Source: Alphaproteobacteria bacterium AO1-B (GTDB lineage Bacteria; Pseudomonadota; Alphaproteobacteria; Rhizobiales; Stappiaceae). Taken from it: 64,000 nt of DNA. The position numbers were made by a program, and so were the translations under genes. This document shows positions 1 through 12,060 of the stretch, piece by piece. The first letter of the stretch is position 1; every line of letters begins with the position of its first letter. The DNA is taken from positions 310,001 to 374,000 of the forward strand of contig MLAX01000003.1 of the NCBI GenBank assembly GCA_001890945.1, read 5' to 3'. The notes below the pieces were generated by a model that was not told where the DNA came from, searched no databases, and worked only from the letters and a program-made list of their open reading frames with translations.

Positions 1-1
1 C

Positions 2-43
2 GGTCCGAAAGGTGCGATTGAGCCATTCTTGGGGCAGGCGTGA
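2..43 (+). CDS. C-terminal tail of a probable MurB (partial)
   Basis: Only the last 13 codons and the stop lie in the window; the gene starts before base 1. The readable tail, ending EPFLGQA, is compatible with the end of UDP-N-acetylenolpyruvoylglucosamine reductase. MurB commonly sits immediately before ddl in alphaproteobacterial division clusters. The assignment rests mainly on gene order, since the tail is too short to identify alone. Confidence 0.4.
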   Translation, partial: GPKGAIEPFLGQA

Positions 44-148
44 TCGGGCCGCCGGTCTCTGTCCACAGTTTCCATTAGTTGCGTTTTATTTGTGCCGCTT
101 TCCCGGATTCAAGTCCGGGAAACGGTCTTATCAAGGGAGAACCCATCC

Positions 149-1075
149 ATGACCAAGAAACATGTTGCTGTCCTGATGGGTGGTTGGGTCAATGAAAGGC
201 CAGTCAGCCTTTCAAGTGGCAAGGAATGCGCACTCGCACTGGAAGAAGCCGGATATCGTGTTTCACGGGTGGACGTTGACCGGAATGTGTCGGCCGTTTT
301 GGCTGAGTTGAAGCCGGATGTGGCCTTTAACGCCTTGCACGGACCCTTTGGTGAGGATGGCTGCGTTCAGGGAATATTAGAGTTTCTTAACATTCCCTAT
401 ACGCACTCTGGCGTGATGGCTTCGAGCCTTGCAATGAACAAGGTGAAGGCAAAAGCAGTCATGGCGGCGGCCGGAATTCCGGTCACGGAGCACAAGGTTG
501 TGAACCGCCATGAGATCGGCCGGGATCATCCGATGGATCCGCCCTACGTGCTCAAACCCATCAACGAAGGTTCCAGCTTCGGTGTCCTGATTGTCAAGGA
601 AGATCAAGAGTTTCCGCCCCAGGAACTGCACCGGGAAGACTGGCCTTACCCGGATGTTTTGATGTGCGAGAAGTTCATCCGAGGCCGCGAACTGACCTGC
701 GCAGTCAAGGACGATCAGGCACTTGGCGTGATCGACATCGTGACCCAGGGGCAGGAGTTCTACGATTTCGATGCAAAATATGCAGAAGGCGGTTCAAAAC
801 ACATTCTTCCTGCAAAAATTTCACCACTTGTTTACCAAACAGCGGAGACACTAGCGGTTAAGGCGCATCAGGCCTTGGGGTGCCGAGGGGTATCCCGGGC
901 CGATTTCCGATTCGACGAGCGCGAAGATGGAAGCGGGGACCTGATCTGCCTTGAAGTGAACACGCAACCAGGCATGACGCCGACCTCTTTGGTGCCCGAA
1001 ATGGCCGCCTACAAGGGAATGAGCTTCAAGGACCTGGTGAGTTGGATGGTTGAGGACGCGAGTTGCTGTCGTTAG
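149..1075 (+). CDS. ddl: D-alanine--D-alanine ligase
   Basis: ATP-grasp ligase that joins two D-alanines in the cytoplasm to supply the end of the peptidoglycan stem peptide. The 308-residue product has the usual length. It opens with an AVLMGG-type N-terminal strand and closes with EVNTQPGMTP, the family's metal- and substrate-binding segment. The start was set at the ATG at 149, preceded by AAGGGAGA; an in-frame codon at 92 would add 19 residues with no family support. The next gene, ftsQ, overlaps its end by 13 bases, so the two are probably translated as one division and cell-wall operon. Confidence 0.95.
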   Translation: MTKKHVAVLMGGWVNERPVSLSSGKECALALEEAGYRVSRVDVDRNVSAVLAELKPDVAFNALHGPFGEDGCVQGILEFLNIPYTHSGVMASSLAMNKVKAKAVMAAAGIPVTEHKVVNRHEIGRDHPMDPPYVLKPINEGSSFGVLIVKEDQEFPPQELHREDWPYPDVLMCEKFIRGRELTCAVKDDQALGVIDIVTQGQEFYDFDAKYAEGGSKHILPAKISPLVYQTAETLAVKAHQALGCRGVSRADFRFDEREDGSGDLICLEVNTQPGMTPTSLVPEMAAYKGMSFKDLVSWMVEDASCCR

Positions 1076-1977
1076 GTCGCAAACATAAACAGGACGCATA
1101 TGCGCCGCTGGAAGCCGAGCTGGCTCCACGCGGGCGCGGCGTTGCGCGTTTGCACCGGCAACCTGTTTGGCGCGCGGCGGGCCGATTGGCAGACTTGCCA
1201 CGCTGGACGGGTTCTGCAGCTGCTATCGGTTTCTTAACCTTAACGATTTCCTACGCAATAGTCATAGGCGGACACGGGCGTGTCGTGAGCGATGCACTGT
1301 TGTCGGCGGTCGGTTTCGGGATTGAGGCCGTTAAGCTGTCCGGTCAGCGGGAAATCAACGAATTCCAGATCCTGGAAGCGCTCGAAATTCACGACGGATC
1401 GTCCCTGATCCTTTTTGATGCCGATGGCGCCCGTGAACGGCTGAACGACATGGCTTGGGTCAAGAATGCTTCGGTAATGAAGTTCTACCCAAGTACATTG
1501 CAGATCCGGATCGAGGAGAAAGTGCCTTACGCGCTTTGGCAGCGGGGGGATCTGGTTTCGATCGTTAATGAGGCCGGGGAGGTCATCACCGATGAGGTTG
1601 ATGGCCGGTACGCCAATCTCCTGCTGGTGGTCAATCATGGCGCACAGCGCCGGGCTGGTGAGATCAGCGCAGCGCTTGCGACAGTGCCGGATCTTCGCCC
1701 GCGGGTGCGTGCGGCGTTCCTGATCAGTGACCGCCGTTGGGACTTGAAATTAGAAAATGGGATTTTTGTCCGCTTGCCGGAAGAGAATATGGAAGCCGCT
1801 TTGGCTGAATTGGTGAGAATGGACAAGGAAGACGGGCTGCTTGCCCGCGATATCATGGCCATCGACATGCGCCTGGAGGACCGGATCACGGTTCGTTTGA
1901 GCGAAGAGGCCGCGGAACAGCGTAAAATCATGACTGGTGGTCGTGGACGCTCGGGCAATGGAGGACGGGACACATGA
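1063..1977 (+). CDS. ftsQ: Cell division protein FtsQ
   Basis: Bitopic inner-membrane divisome protein linking early and late division proteins. The sequence shows a basic cytoplasmic N-terminus, one membrane segment near residues 48-70 (FLTLTISYAIVIGG), a POTRA domain beginning near residue 93 (REINEFQILEAL) and the beta-rich FtsQ domain behind it. The only plausible start in this frame is a TTG at 1063, inside the end of ddl, so the start is less certain than the gene. Its stop overlaps the ftsA start in an ATGA junction, which indicates translational coupling. Confidence 0.93.
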   Translation: MLSLGRKHKQDAYAPLEAELAPRGRGVARLHRQPVWRAAGRLADLPRWTGSAAAIGFLTLTISYAIVIGGHGRVVSDALLSAVGFGIEAVKLSGQREINEFQILEALEIHDGSSLILFDADGARERLNDMAWVKNASVMKFYPSTLQIRIEEKVPYALWQRGDLVSIVNEAGEVITDEVDGRYANLLLVVNHGAQRRAGEISAALATVPDLRPRVRAAFLISDRRWDLKLENGIFVRLPEENMEAALAELVRMDKEDGLLARDIMAIDMRLEDRITVRLSEEAAEQRKIMTGGRGRSGNGGRDT

Positions 1978-3296
1978 GCCGGTCTGATCAGCCCTTGTAT
2001 TTGCCAAAGATGCGCCCGCTGCCGAGCCGGCGTTCGGTCGTTATGTCGGTTCTTGATGTCGGATCAACCAAGATCTGCTGCCTGATTGCCAAACTGATCC
2101 CTCAGGACGATAACACGATCCTGTCTAGCCGGTCCCACAAGGTCGAGGTTCTCGGCTACGGTTATCAGCGGTCCCGTGGCATCAAGTCCGGTGTCGTCGT
2201 TGACATGGATGCGGCTGAACACGCCATTCGCCTTGCTGTTGACAGTGCCGAGCGTATGGCTGGGGTGACCGTTGAATCGCTGATCACGAACATCAGCTGC
2301 GGCCGCTTGCAGAGCGAAATCTACAGCGCCAGTGTTCCGCTGTCCGGCGAAAGCGTCTGCGAAGCGGATATTCAACGGGTTCTGTCTGCTGGTTCCAGTC
2401 ACTCGGTGACCGATGGCCGGGCAGTAACGCACGCTCTGCCGATTTCCTACACACTGGATGGAAGCCGGGGCATCCGGGATCCGCGTGGCATGATGGGCCA
2501 CAAGCTCGGCGTCGACATGCAGGTTGTTACGGCAGAGGTGCCGCCGGTCCGGAACCTGGAACTCTGCATCAACCGCGGTCATCTGCACGTCGAGACCATG
2601 GTGGCAACCCCGTTTGCCAGCGGCCTGTCGACAATCGTGGATGACGAAGCTGAACTCGGCGTTGCCTGCATTGATATGGGCGGTGGCACCACAACGCTGT
2701 CCGTCTTCGTCGACGGTCATATGGTCCACCTCGATGCGATCGCTGTTGGTGGCAACCACGTCACCATGGATATCGCTCGGGCATTTGCGACGCGGCTGCA
2801 GGACGCTGAACGGCTGAAAACACTTTACGGCTCACCGCTGGCTTCCAGCTCGGACGAACGGGATATGCTGACCGTTCCACCGCTGGAGAGCGACAGCGAT
2901 TTGCCAAACCAGATCCCGCGCTCGGCGTTGACCCGTGTCATCCGTCCGCGCGTGGAAGAAATCCTTGAACTTGTGAGAGATCGTCTGACGGCGTCCGGCT
3001 TTGCCGGGCGGGTCGGCAAGCAGATCGTTTTGACGGGGGGTGCCAGTCAGCTCACAGGTCTTGGTGAGGTTGCGCGTCATATCCTTGGCCGCAACGTCCG
3101 TCTTGGCCGGCCTCTAGGCGTCGCCGGTCTTCCCGAGGCAGCAAAAGGTCCGGCATTCGCCGCGGCTGTTGGCCTCCTGATTTATCCGCAAGTCGCGCAG
3201 ATCGAGCAGTTCGAACACAAGAACCGCAGATCCGGGTGGGGCGGGCAATCTGGCTATTTGGCTCGTGTGGGCCAATGGATCAGGGAAAGCTTTTGA
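1974..3296 (+). CDS. ftsA: Cell division protein FtsA
   Basis: Actin-like ATPase that tethers the FtsZ ring to the inner membrane and recruits later division proteins. The 440-residue product has the phosphate-binding motifs of the actin fold: [15 protein letters not shown] near residues 27-41, and CIDMGGGTT near residue 228. The C-terminus ([11 protein letters not shown]) is a short amphipathic helix of the sort FtsA uses to bind membrane. It starts in an ATGA overlap with ftsQ and ends about 110 bases before the chosen ftsZ start. Confidence 0.96.
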   Translation: MSRSDQPLYLPKMRPLPSRRSVVMSVLDVGSTKICCLIAKLIPQDDNTILSSRSHKVEVLGYGYQRSRGIKSGVVVDMDAAEHAIRLAVDSAERMAGVTVESLITNISCGRLQSEIYSASVPLSGESVCEADIQRVLSAGSSHSVTDGRAVTHALPISYTLDGSRGIRDPRGMMGHKLGVDMQVVTAEVPPVRNLELCINRGHLHVETMVATPFASGLSTIVDDEAELGVACIDMGGGTTTLSVFVDGHMVHLDAIAVGGNHVTMDIARAFATRLQDAERLKTLYGSPLASSSDERDMLTVPPLESDSDLPNQIPRSALTRVIRPRVEEILELVRDRLTASGFAGRVGKQIVLTGGASQLTGLGEVARHILGRNVRLGRPLGVAGLPEAAKGPAFAAAVGLLIYPQVAQIEQFEHKNRRSGWGGQSGYLARVGQWIRESF

Positions 3297-3408
3297 GCAA
3301 ATGACAGACGACAAGAGCCTAGAGTTGGAGCTGCCAGGAGTGGCAGAGGAAATTAGGGAAGAAGAGGGTTCTCCCGTATCGGGGGCGCCAGCGGGTCGCG
3401 AGGATAAC

Positions 3409-5154
3409 ATGACCATAAACCTGAAGATGCCCGACATTCAGGAACTGAAGCCGCGTATCACGGTCTTCGGTGTCGGCGGCGCGGGCGGAAACGCCGTCAA
3501 TAACATGATCACAGCAGGCCTCCAGGGGTGCGACTTTGTCGTGGCCAACACGGATGCCCAGGCACTGGCAATGAACCAGTCCGATCGTCTCGTCCAGATG
3601 GGCGTGGCCGTTACGGAAGGTCTCGGAGCCGGCTCCCAGCCAGAAGTTGGCGGGGCAGCAGCCGAAGAAGTGATCGATGAGATCAACGATCATCTGTCTG
3701 GATCGCACATGGTGTTCATCACGGCCGGTATGGGCGGTGGTACCGGCACCGGTGCAGCTCCTGTGATTGCCCGTGCAGCGCGCGAACAGGGCATCCTGAC
3801 CGTTGGTGTTGTTACGAAGCCGTTCCAGTTCGAAGGTGCGCGCCGGATGCGCATTGCCGATAGCGGCATCGAAGAGCTTCAGCGCAACGTTGACACTCTG
3901 ATTGTCATCCCGAACCAGAACCTTTTCCGGATCGCCAACGCACAGACGACGTTCGCTGATGCGTTTGCCATGGCCGACCAGGTTCTTTACTCCGGTGTTG
4001 CCTGCATCACCGACCTGATGGTCAAGGAAGGTCTGATCAACCTCGACTTTGCCGACGTCCGCTCTGTCATGCGCGGCATGGGCAAAGCGATGATGGGCAC
4101 CGGCGAAGCCTCTGGCGAAAAGCGCGCTCAGCAAGCTGCTGAAGCCGCTATTGCCAATCCGTTGCTCGACGAATCCTCCATGAAGGGTGCAAAAGGTCTG
4201 CTCATTTCCATCACTGGCGGCAATGATTTGACGCTCTTTGAAGTGGATGAAGCAGCAACCCGGATCCGGGAGGAAGTCGACGCGGATGCAAACATCATTC
4301 TTGGGGCGACCTTTGACGAGACGCTGGATGGCATCATCCGCGTGTCGGTGGTTGCAACTGGAATTGACCGGGAGGAGGGCCAAATGGCTGGCACGTTTCC
4401 CGGAATCACAGCTCCAGCTCTGAAATCCGAGACCATCGCGCCACGTACACCGGAAATCCAGACAAAGCCTGCACCGACTGCAGAAATGCCGAAGGTTCAG
4501 GACGCTGCAGCAAAGGCGATGGCCAGCCTGGAAAAAGAACTGGCGATCCCGGAACCAGCCGCGGTTTCCGTTGCCAGCGATCCGGATGTTGAAATCAAGA
4601 AGGTGCAGCCTTCGCGGGCCCCGGTCGCAGAAACATCTTCGATGATGGATCTGGAAAACGACACACCGGCACCGGTTGCCGATGTAGCGCCGATGGCGCA
4701 GCCATACATTCCGCCGGCAGCTGAAGAGCATGCCACGGCCCCGCGGATGCCACGCGTTGAAGATTTCCCGCCGATTGCTCAGCGTGAAATTCTCGCCAGC
4801 TCTGCCCCGGCCAGCGCTCCGGCAGCACCAGAGGCGCAAGCTCCGGCCGATCCGGCTGCGGATCTGGAGCATGATGTTGAAGACGAACGGCGCCCAATGG
4901 GTCTACTGCGGCGTCTTGCCAGCGGTCTCGGCCGCAAGGAAGACGAAGAAGAGCACCACGAAGAAGCCCCTGTTGAGACTGTCCGTCCGGCAGCGCAACT
5001 TCGTCCGGCACCGCGTGCACCGCAGCCACGGTCTCACAGCGAAGGGGCAACCGGACAACTTGATAGCACTGGCCGCTCGGCCCCAACGCCGATGAGCCAG
5101 TCAGAAGACGATCAGTTGGAGATCCCGGCGTTCCTGCGCCGGCAGGCCAACTGA
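3409..5154 (+). CDS. ftsZ: Cell division GTPase FtsZ
   Basis: Tubulin-like GTPase that polymerises into the cytokinetic Z ring. The tubulin signature GGGTGTG lies near residues 109-115 and the T7 synergy loop NLDFADVR near residue 211. The ATG at 3409 ([11 protein letters not shown]) was chosen because AGGATA precedes it and family similarity begins there; an upstream in-frame start at 3265 would overlap ftsA. At 581 residues it is much longer than E. coli FtsZ, because a roughly 250-residue acidic, alanine/proline-rich linker precedes the conserved C-terminal peptide (EIPAFLRRQ). Such a linker is typical of the longer FtsZ of Hyphomicrobiales. Confidence 0.97.
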   Translation: MTINLKMPDIQELKPRITVFGVGGAGGNAVNNMITAGLQGCDFVVANTDAQALAMNQSDRLVQMGVAVTEGLGAGSQPEVGGAAAEEVIDEINDHLSGSHMVFITAGMGGGTGTGAAPVIARAAREQGILTVGVVTKPFQFEGARRMRIADSGIEELQRNVDTLIVIPNQNLFRIANAQTTFADAFAMADQVLYSGVACITDLMVKEGLINLDFADVRSVMRGMGKAMMGTGEASGEKRAQQAAEAAIANPLLDESSMKGAKGLLISITGGNDLTLFEVDEAATRIREEVDADANIILGATFDETLDGIIRVSVVATGIDREEGQMAGTFPGITAPALKSETIAPRTPEIQTKPAPTAEMPKVQDAAAKAMASLEKELAIPEPAAVSVASDPDVEIKKVQPSRAPVAETSSMMDLENDTPAPVADVAPMAQPYIPPAAEEHATAPRMPRVEDFPPIAQREILASSAPASAPAAPEAQAPADPAADLEHDVEDERRPMGLLRRLASGLGRKEDEEEHHEEAPVETVRPAAQLRPAPRAPQPRSHSEGATGQLDSTGRSAPTPMSQSEDDQLEIPAFLRRQAN

Positions 5155-5186
5155 TTCGACCCGCGATCTTCTTCCCTGATCGCAAC

Positions 5187-5218
5187 GGCCCGAAGTCACG
5201 ACTTCGGGCCGCTTTTGT
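5187..5218 (+). terminator. Rho-independent terminator after ftsZ
   Basis: A perfect 10-bp stem (GGCCCGAAGT/ACTTCGGGCC) with a 4-base loop is followed by GCTTTTGTT, 33 bases after the ftsZ stop. It closes the division operon before lpxC. Confidence 0.85.
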
Positions 5219-5412
5219 TACACTGAGTCAAATGATTCGATAATTCAATGGCTTGCCAACCTGTGAATCGTTACAAACCGTAATAAAGCTTTATTTCGCC
5301 CTACCGTAATTACCGACTATGTTGCCCGCAGCTGGCGATCGTTAAAAGTCCGTAACTTTGCACGTGCAAATGACTGACCATTACCGGCGCCAAACCGGAA
5401 GGGTAGGGGAAT

Positions 5413-6357
5413 ATGACCGCATATGTAGACCGACAGACAACGCTCGCCGATCAGGTGACGCTGACAGGTATCGGTGTTCATTCGGGTAAACCTGCGTCAA
5501 TCACATTGGTGCCTGCTGAAGCTTGTGTGGGGGTTGTGTTCTCGCGTACTGACAGCGATTCTTCCAAGGAAATTCCGGCGCTTTGGGACAAAGTGTCCGC
5601 AACCGCGTTGTGCACTGTTCTCGATGATCCGTCCAAGGATGGCATCTCGACCGTTGAGCACCTGATGGCTGCGCTGTTTGGAATGGGCATCGACAACGTC
5701 ATCGTTGAAATCGACGGCCCTGAAATGCCGATCATGGATGGTTCCAGCCACGCGTTTGTCGAGGCGATCGAGCAGGTTGGCATCAAGAAGTTGGACCGGG
5801 GCCGCCGGTATCTGAAAGTCAAGAAAACCGTTCGTGTCGACAACGGAAGCGCCTGGTGTGAGCTGCATCCCTATGACGGCACGAAGTTCGACATCACGAT
5901 TGACTTTGATACGCCTGCGATCGGCAACCAGAAATTTGTGTCCGACATGACACCGGACGTGTTCCGCAACGAACTCTGCCGTGCACGGACCTTCGGTTAC
6001 GTGAAGGATGTTGAGCAGCTCTGGAAGATGGGCTTCGCACTCGGCTCTTCGCTTGAAAACTCCGTCGCCATCTCCGACGACAAGGTTCTGAACCCGGAAG
6101 GCACGCGCTGGCCGGATGAGTTCGCCCGCCACAAGGCACTTGACGCGGTTGGTGATCTGGCGCTAGCCGGTTTGCCGATCCTGGGGCTTTACCGCTCCTT
6201 CAAGGGTGGTCACAAGATGAACCACTCCATTCTGGTCAAGCTGTTCGAAGATCCGTCTGCATTTGAGATTGTTGAATCTCCGGCCTTCCGCCAGGTTGGC
6301 CAGGTCGACAAAGGCGGTTTGGCTGCTGCAGCGGCCTTTGGTCCGGACGTTTCCTGA
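5413..6357 (+). CDS. lpxC: UDP-3-O-acyl-N-acetylglucosamine deacetylase
   Basis: Zinc metalloenzyme that catalyses the first committed step of lipid A synthesis in the cytoplasm. The zinc ligands can be placed at His83 (VEHLMAAL), His240 and Asp244 (HKALDAVGD), with a further catalytic His at 267 (GGHKMNHS). The 314-residue length is normal for the family. AGGGGAAT stands before the ATG. It has its own upstream region of about 190 bases after the ftsZ terminator and its own terminator, so it looks monocistronic. Its place after ftsZ is the standard proteobacterial order. Confidence 0.97.
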   Translation: MTAYVDRQTTLADQVTLTGIGVHSGKPASITLVPAEACVGVVFSRTDSDSSKEIPALWDKVSATALCTVLDDPSKDGISTVEHLMAALFGMGIDNVIVEIDGPEMPIMDGSSHAFVEAIEQVGIKKLDRGRRYLKVKKTVRVDNGSAWCELHPYDGTKFDITIDFDTPAIGNQKFVSDMTPDVFRNELCRARTFGYVKDVEQLWKMGFALGSSLENSVAISDDKVLNPEGTRWPDEFARHKALDAVGDLALAGLPILGLYRSFKGGHKMNHSILVKLFEDPSAFEIVESPAFRQVGQVDKGGLAAAAAFGPDVS

Positions 6358-6371
6358 TACTTTTCTTTCAA

Positions 6372-6400
6372 GGGAGGCCCGAATGCCTCCCTTTTTATTT
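6372..6400 (+). terminator. Rho-independent terminator after lpxC
   Basis: The stem GGGAGGC/GCCTCCC with a 6-base loop is followed by TTTTTATTT, 15 bases after the lpxC stop. Confidence 0.85.
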
Positions 6401-6586
6401 CAGTCGAAGCTGCCGTTTGTGGCGGCTTGCCACAAAAAAGCTTAAAAAATCCGGCAGATCGCGTTTGAAAGCGTGACGGGGGCGGTTCGTTTCCGCTAAA
6501 CACTCGTGTTATTGAAATCGGGAATTTCTGCGCCGCTCGGTGCAGGGCTGTGTTTGGGCTGATATGTGCAGCTCGGGAGATAGGGT

Positions 6587-7450
6587 GTGAACGGAAGACA
6601 ACTCGGCTTTTCGGCGTGGACGGCTCCACATCTCAAGCGTTTTTTGGCTCTCGCGGTTTTGGCTGCGCCCTTGGCATTGTCAGCGTGCAGCAGCAAGGAC
6701 GAGTTCGATGAGCTGGCGCTGAACGACACCCCTGCGGAGGTTCTGTTCAACGAAGGCCTTGCACTGCGAGCACAGGGCAAACTGAGAGATTCGACTGCCA
6801 AATTCGAGGAACTCGACAAGCTTTACCCGTACTCGGAATATTCCAAGAAGTCCCTGGTGAACCTTGCCTATCTCAACTACACGCGGGGCAAGTACACGGA
6901 GACCGTGACATCAGCCAATCGGTTTGTAACGCTTTACCCGGGCGATCCGGATTCCGCCTACATGCTCTACCTCGTTGGCCAGAGCTACTATCGCCAGATG
7001 CCGGACATCACACGGGATCAGGCCACGACCGAGCGCGCAGCTTCCGCGTATGGCGAGCTGATCCAGCGTTTTCCTGAATCGGAATATGTACCGGATGCCC
7101 AACGCAAGCTTCTGATCGTTCAGGACCAACTTGGCGGTAAGGAAATGCAGGTGGGCCGGTACTATCTGGAACGCCGGAATTACGTTGCAGCCGTGAACCG
7201 CTTCAAGACCGTTGTGAACAACTATCAGACCACCCGTCACGTGGAAGAAGCGCTCTTTCGTTTGACCGAAGCCTACTATGCGCTTGGGGTGATCAGCGAA
7301 GCCCAGACCGCTGCTGCGGTTCTGGGGCACAACTTCCCGGACACGCAGTGGTACAAAGACGCTTACACTCTCTTGAACAGCGGCGGATATGAGCCTTCTG
7401 AAGACAGTGGCAGCTGGATTAGCCGCGCATTCAAGAGTATCAAGCTCTAA
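6587..7450 (+). CDS. bamD: Outer membrane assembly lipoprotein BamD
   Basis: Lipoprotein of the BAM complex, which inserts beta-barrel proteins into the outer membrane. The precursor has a signal peptide ending in the lipobox LSAC, with the lipidated cysteine at residue 34. TPR-like helical repeats follow (for example ALRAQGKLRDSTAKFEEL). The length of 287 residues fits the family. The start is a GTG preceded by GGGAGATAGG. Its position between lpxC and recN is the usual alphaproteobacterial context. Confidence 0.95.
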   Translation: MNGRQLGFSAWTAPHLKRFLALAVLAAPLALSACSSKDEFDELALNDTPAEVLFNEGLALRAQGKLRDSTAKFEELDKLYPYSEYSKKSLVNLAYLNYTRGKYTETVTSANRFVTLYPGDPDSAYMLYLVGQSYYRQMPDITRDQATTERAASAYGELIQRFPESEYVPDAQRKLLIVQDQLGGKEMQVGRYYLERRNYVAAVNRFKTVVNNYQTTRHVEEALFRLTEAYYALGVISEAQTAAAVLGHNFPDTQWYKDAYTLLNSGGYEPSEDSGSWISRAFKSIKL

Positions 7451-7522
7451 ACTAGACCGACTCGGATTGGCGCCTATCTAAGTGGTGCCTGCCCGAGCCG
7501 ATTTCTAAGGAGCGCTCTGTTC

Positions 7523-9193
7523 ATGCTGGTCACGTTGTCTATCCGTGACATTGTTCTGATCGACCGTCTGGATCTTGATTTCGCCGCCGGAATGTCTGTG
7601 CTGACAGGCGAGACCGGCGCCGGAAAATCCATTTTGCTGGATTCCCTGTCACTGGCGCTTGGCGCAAGGGGCGATGCTGATCTTGTCCGTCACGGTGAGG
7701 GGCAGGGACAAGTGACCGTTGTTTTTGATGTCGAGATGGCGCATCCGGTTCGCGCTTTTCTGAAAGACAACAGCATCGACGATGACGGGGACGTCATTTT
7801 GCGCCGGGTTCAGGCCGCAGACGGACGCACGCGCGCTTTCATCAATGATCAGCCGGTCAGTGCAGGGCTTTTGCGGCAGGCTGGTGCTCTGCTGGTGGAA
7901 ATCCATGGTCAGCATGATGACCGGGCCTTGGTCGACCCGGAAAGCCACCGGGCTTTGATCGACGTGTTTGGCGGATTGACCACCGATGTGGACGCCGTGG
8001 CAAAAGCCTACCAAGGCTATCGGTCAGCCGAAAAGGCTGTGTCAGATCATGAAGCCCGCATTGAGGCGGCCCGCAACGAAGCGGATTATTTGAGATCCTC
8101 TGTCGAGGAACTCAGCCAATTGAAGCCGGAAGCCGGTGAAGAAGATCAGTTGGCGGCCCGGCGCACGGACATGATGGCGGTCGAGAAGATTGCTGGGGAT
8201 CTGAGCGAGGCCTACGAAACCCTGAACGGATCCGCATCCCCGATCCCTGAGCTCGCCAGTCTTTTACGGAGGTTGGAGCGGAAGGCCGATCAGGTTCCGA
8301 ACTTGCTCGGCCAACCGGTACAGCATTTGGCAGGCGCCCTGGATCTCCTGGAAGAGTGCCGCTCCGGGCTGGAAGCGTCCCTTCGGGAGACCGAGTACGA
8401 TCCCCGCGAGCTTGAGGCTGTAGAGGAGCGGTTGTTTGCGCTCCGTGCTGCGTCGCGGAAGTACTCCTTGCCCGTTGACGAACTGAGTGCTCTTGCCGAG
8501 CGCATGGCCGCTGATCTTTCCGATCTGGACGCCGGTGAGGACAAACTGGCCGCTTTGGCCGATGCGGCTCAAAAGGCGCGGGCCGACTATGACCGGAAGG
8601 CCGCAAACCTCTCAGAGAAACGGCGCAAAGCCGCTGCGCGCCTTGAAAAGGCTGTTGAGACGGAATTGCCGGATCTGAAGTTGGAACGTGCGAAATTCAT
8701 TGTCGAGACCGCAAGCGATCCGGAGCAGCGGGGCCGGTCCGGCATCGATCAGCTGGAGTTCCACGTTCAGACCAATCCTGGCACCAAGCCGGGCCCGATG
8801 ATGAAAGTGGCCTCCGGCGGCGAACTTTCGCGGTTTCTGCTGGCTCTGAAAGTGTGTCTCGCCGACAAAGGATCGGCGCCGACGCTGGTTTTTGATGAGA
8901 TTGACACCGGCGTTGGCGGTGCCGTGGCCGAAGCGATCGGTCTGCGCCTTGCCCGTCTTGCGAGCAACGTTCAGGTTTTGACCGTAACCCATGCGCCTCA
9001 GGTCGCTGCAAGGGCTGAGGGGCACTTCCTGATCGCCAAGGAGGCGACAGACCCGGACCGGGTGGCAACGCGCGTGAAGCGGATCGATGAGGATCATCGC
9101 CGTGAGGAAGTGGCCCGGATGCTGGCGGGCAGCGTCATTACGGATGAGGCGCGGGCGGCAGCGTCCCGCCTTTTATTACAGCGGGCAGGCTAA
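7523..9193 (+). CDS. recN: DNA repair protein RecN
   Basis: SMC-like ATPase used in double-strand break repair. The Walker A motif GETGAGKS lies at about residues 28-35. A coiled-coil middle of roughly 300 residues follows, then the ABC signature SGGELSRF and the Walker B region VFDEIDTGVGG near the C-terminus. The length of 556 residues is normal. An AAGGAG site precedes the ATG. It lies 72 bases downstream of bamD and may be co-transcribed with it. Confidence 0.96.
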   Translation: MLVTLSIRDIVLIDRLDLDFAAGMSVLTGETGAGKSILLDSLSLALGARGDADLVRHGEGQGQVTVVFDVEMAHPVRAFLKDNSIDDDGDVILRRVQAADGRTRAFINDQPVSAGLLRQAGALLVEIHGQHDDRALVDPESHRALIDVFGGLTTDVDAVAKAYQGYRSAEKAVSDHEARIEAARNEADYLRSSVEELSQLKPEAGEEDQLAARRTDMMAVEKIAGDLSEAYETLNGSASPIPELASLLRRLERKADQVPNLLGQPVQHLAGALDLLEECRSGLEASLRETEYDPRELEAVEERLFALRAASRKYSLPVDELSALAERMAADLSDLDAGEDKLAALADAAQKARADYDRKAANLSEKRRKAAARLEKAVETELPDLKLERAKFIVETASDPEQRGRSGIDQLEFHVQTNPGTKPGPMMKVASGGELSRFLLALKVCLADKGSAPTLVFDEIDTGVGGAVAEAIGLRLARLASNVQVLTVTHAPQVAARAEGHFLIAKEATDPDRVATRVKRIDEDHRREEVARMLAGSVITDEARAAASRLLLQRAG

Positions 9194-9226
9194 AAAGAAG
9201 GCCCGCTGGAGAGACGGGCCTTTGCA
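9194..9226. terminator. Bidirectional terminator between convergent genes
   Basis: The stem AAGGCCCG/CGGGCCTT has A-rich sequence on its left and TTT on its right. It can end recN on the plus strand and, with a TTCTTTTT tail, the small membrane-protein gene on the minus strand. Confidence 0.75.
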
Positions 9227-9264
9227 CAGTTGGCGGGGGAGGAAACGGCAACTTTTGCAGGTTT

Positions 9265-9447
9265 TTATTCGACGGAAATGCTCGGGACAGTGAGCTCGAT
9301 ACTTACCTCATCGTCCTGCGCATACCACTGAGTATAAAAGAAGATACCGGCGGCGATTGCGGTGACCAAAGCTCCTGCGATGAACCAAACCGGGCCGGAC
9401 CTTTTGCCGGACTGTGAAAGATCGTAGTTGGCTTTGGTGTTTGACAT
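9265..9447 (-). CDS. Small single-pass membrane protein, unknown function
   Basis: A 60-residue protein I do not recognise. It has a polar N-terminus (MSNTKANYDLSQSGKRSG), one strong hydrophobic helix at about residues 19-41 (VWFIAGALVTAIAAGIFF) and a short acidic tail ending VPSISVE. Coding is supported by an excellent AAGGAGAGCAAG site before the ATG at 9447, by a clean membrane-protein profile, and by the shared terminator with recN. It is divergent from ligA. Function cannot be inferred; it could be an accessory subunit of a membrane complex. Confidence 0.7.
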   Translation of the reverse strand: MSNTKANYDLSQSGKRSGPVWFIAGALVTAIAAGIFFYTQWYAQDDEVSIELTVPSISVE

Positions 9448-9491
9448 CTTGCTCTCCTTTGCATTGAAAAACGCCGGACATATAAGTCTAG

Positions 9492-11720
<2,229 letters not shown>

Positions 11721-12060
11721 TTTGCATCTGGCGACACTTCTGATCTTTAGGGTGACGCTAGAAGTTGTTCAGGTTGTGAAAAATCGGATTTTCGCCTTAT
11801 GGTTTCTGTCTTCTCGAATCAAATGAACAGCATTTTCTGTAGTTCTAAATATCTGAAAATATTATCGAAAATAAATATAGGTGATCGATATTCGTATAAT
11901 TATCAATAGCGAAATTCTTAATTGCACCACCTTAAATTGTTTCTATTGATTTATTGTTTTTTCGCTGTCGTAAAATGCCAAATTTCTGCCTTACGTTAAG
12001 GTATGAGTAAGCTGAAAAACCCACTCTTCCGGTCAAGAGCGCCTTGGAGGGGTAGGCTTA
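11721..12060 (+). other. AT-rich intergenic region upstream of the chemoreceptor
   Basis: A 340-base gap that is markedly more AT-rich than its flanks, especially 11815-11990. No open frame with a ribosome-binding site was seen, and no terminator is evident for ligA. It most likely holds the promoter and leader of the chemoreceptor gene; GGAGGGGTAGGCTTA directly precedes that ATG. Confidence 0.5.

Noticed and set aside
3319..4872. A 517-codon open frame on the minus strand
   Set aside because: Antisense to ftsZ; the product is Cys/Arg/His-rich and has no ribosome-binding site.
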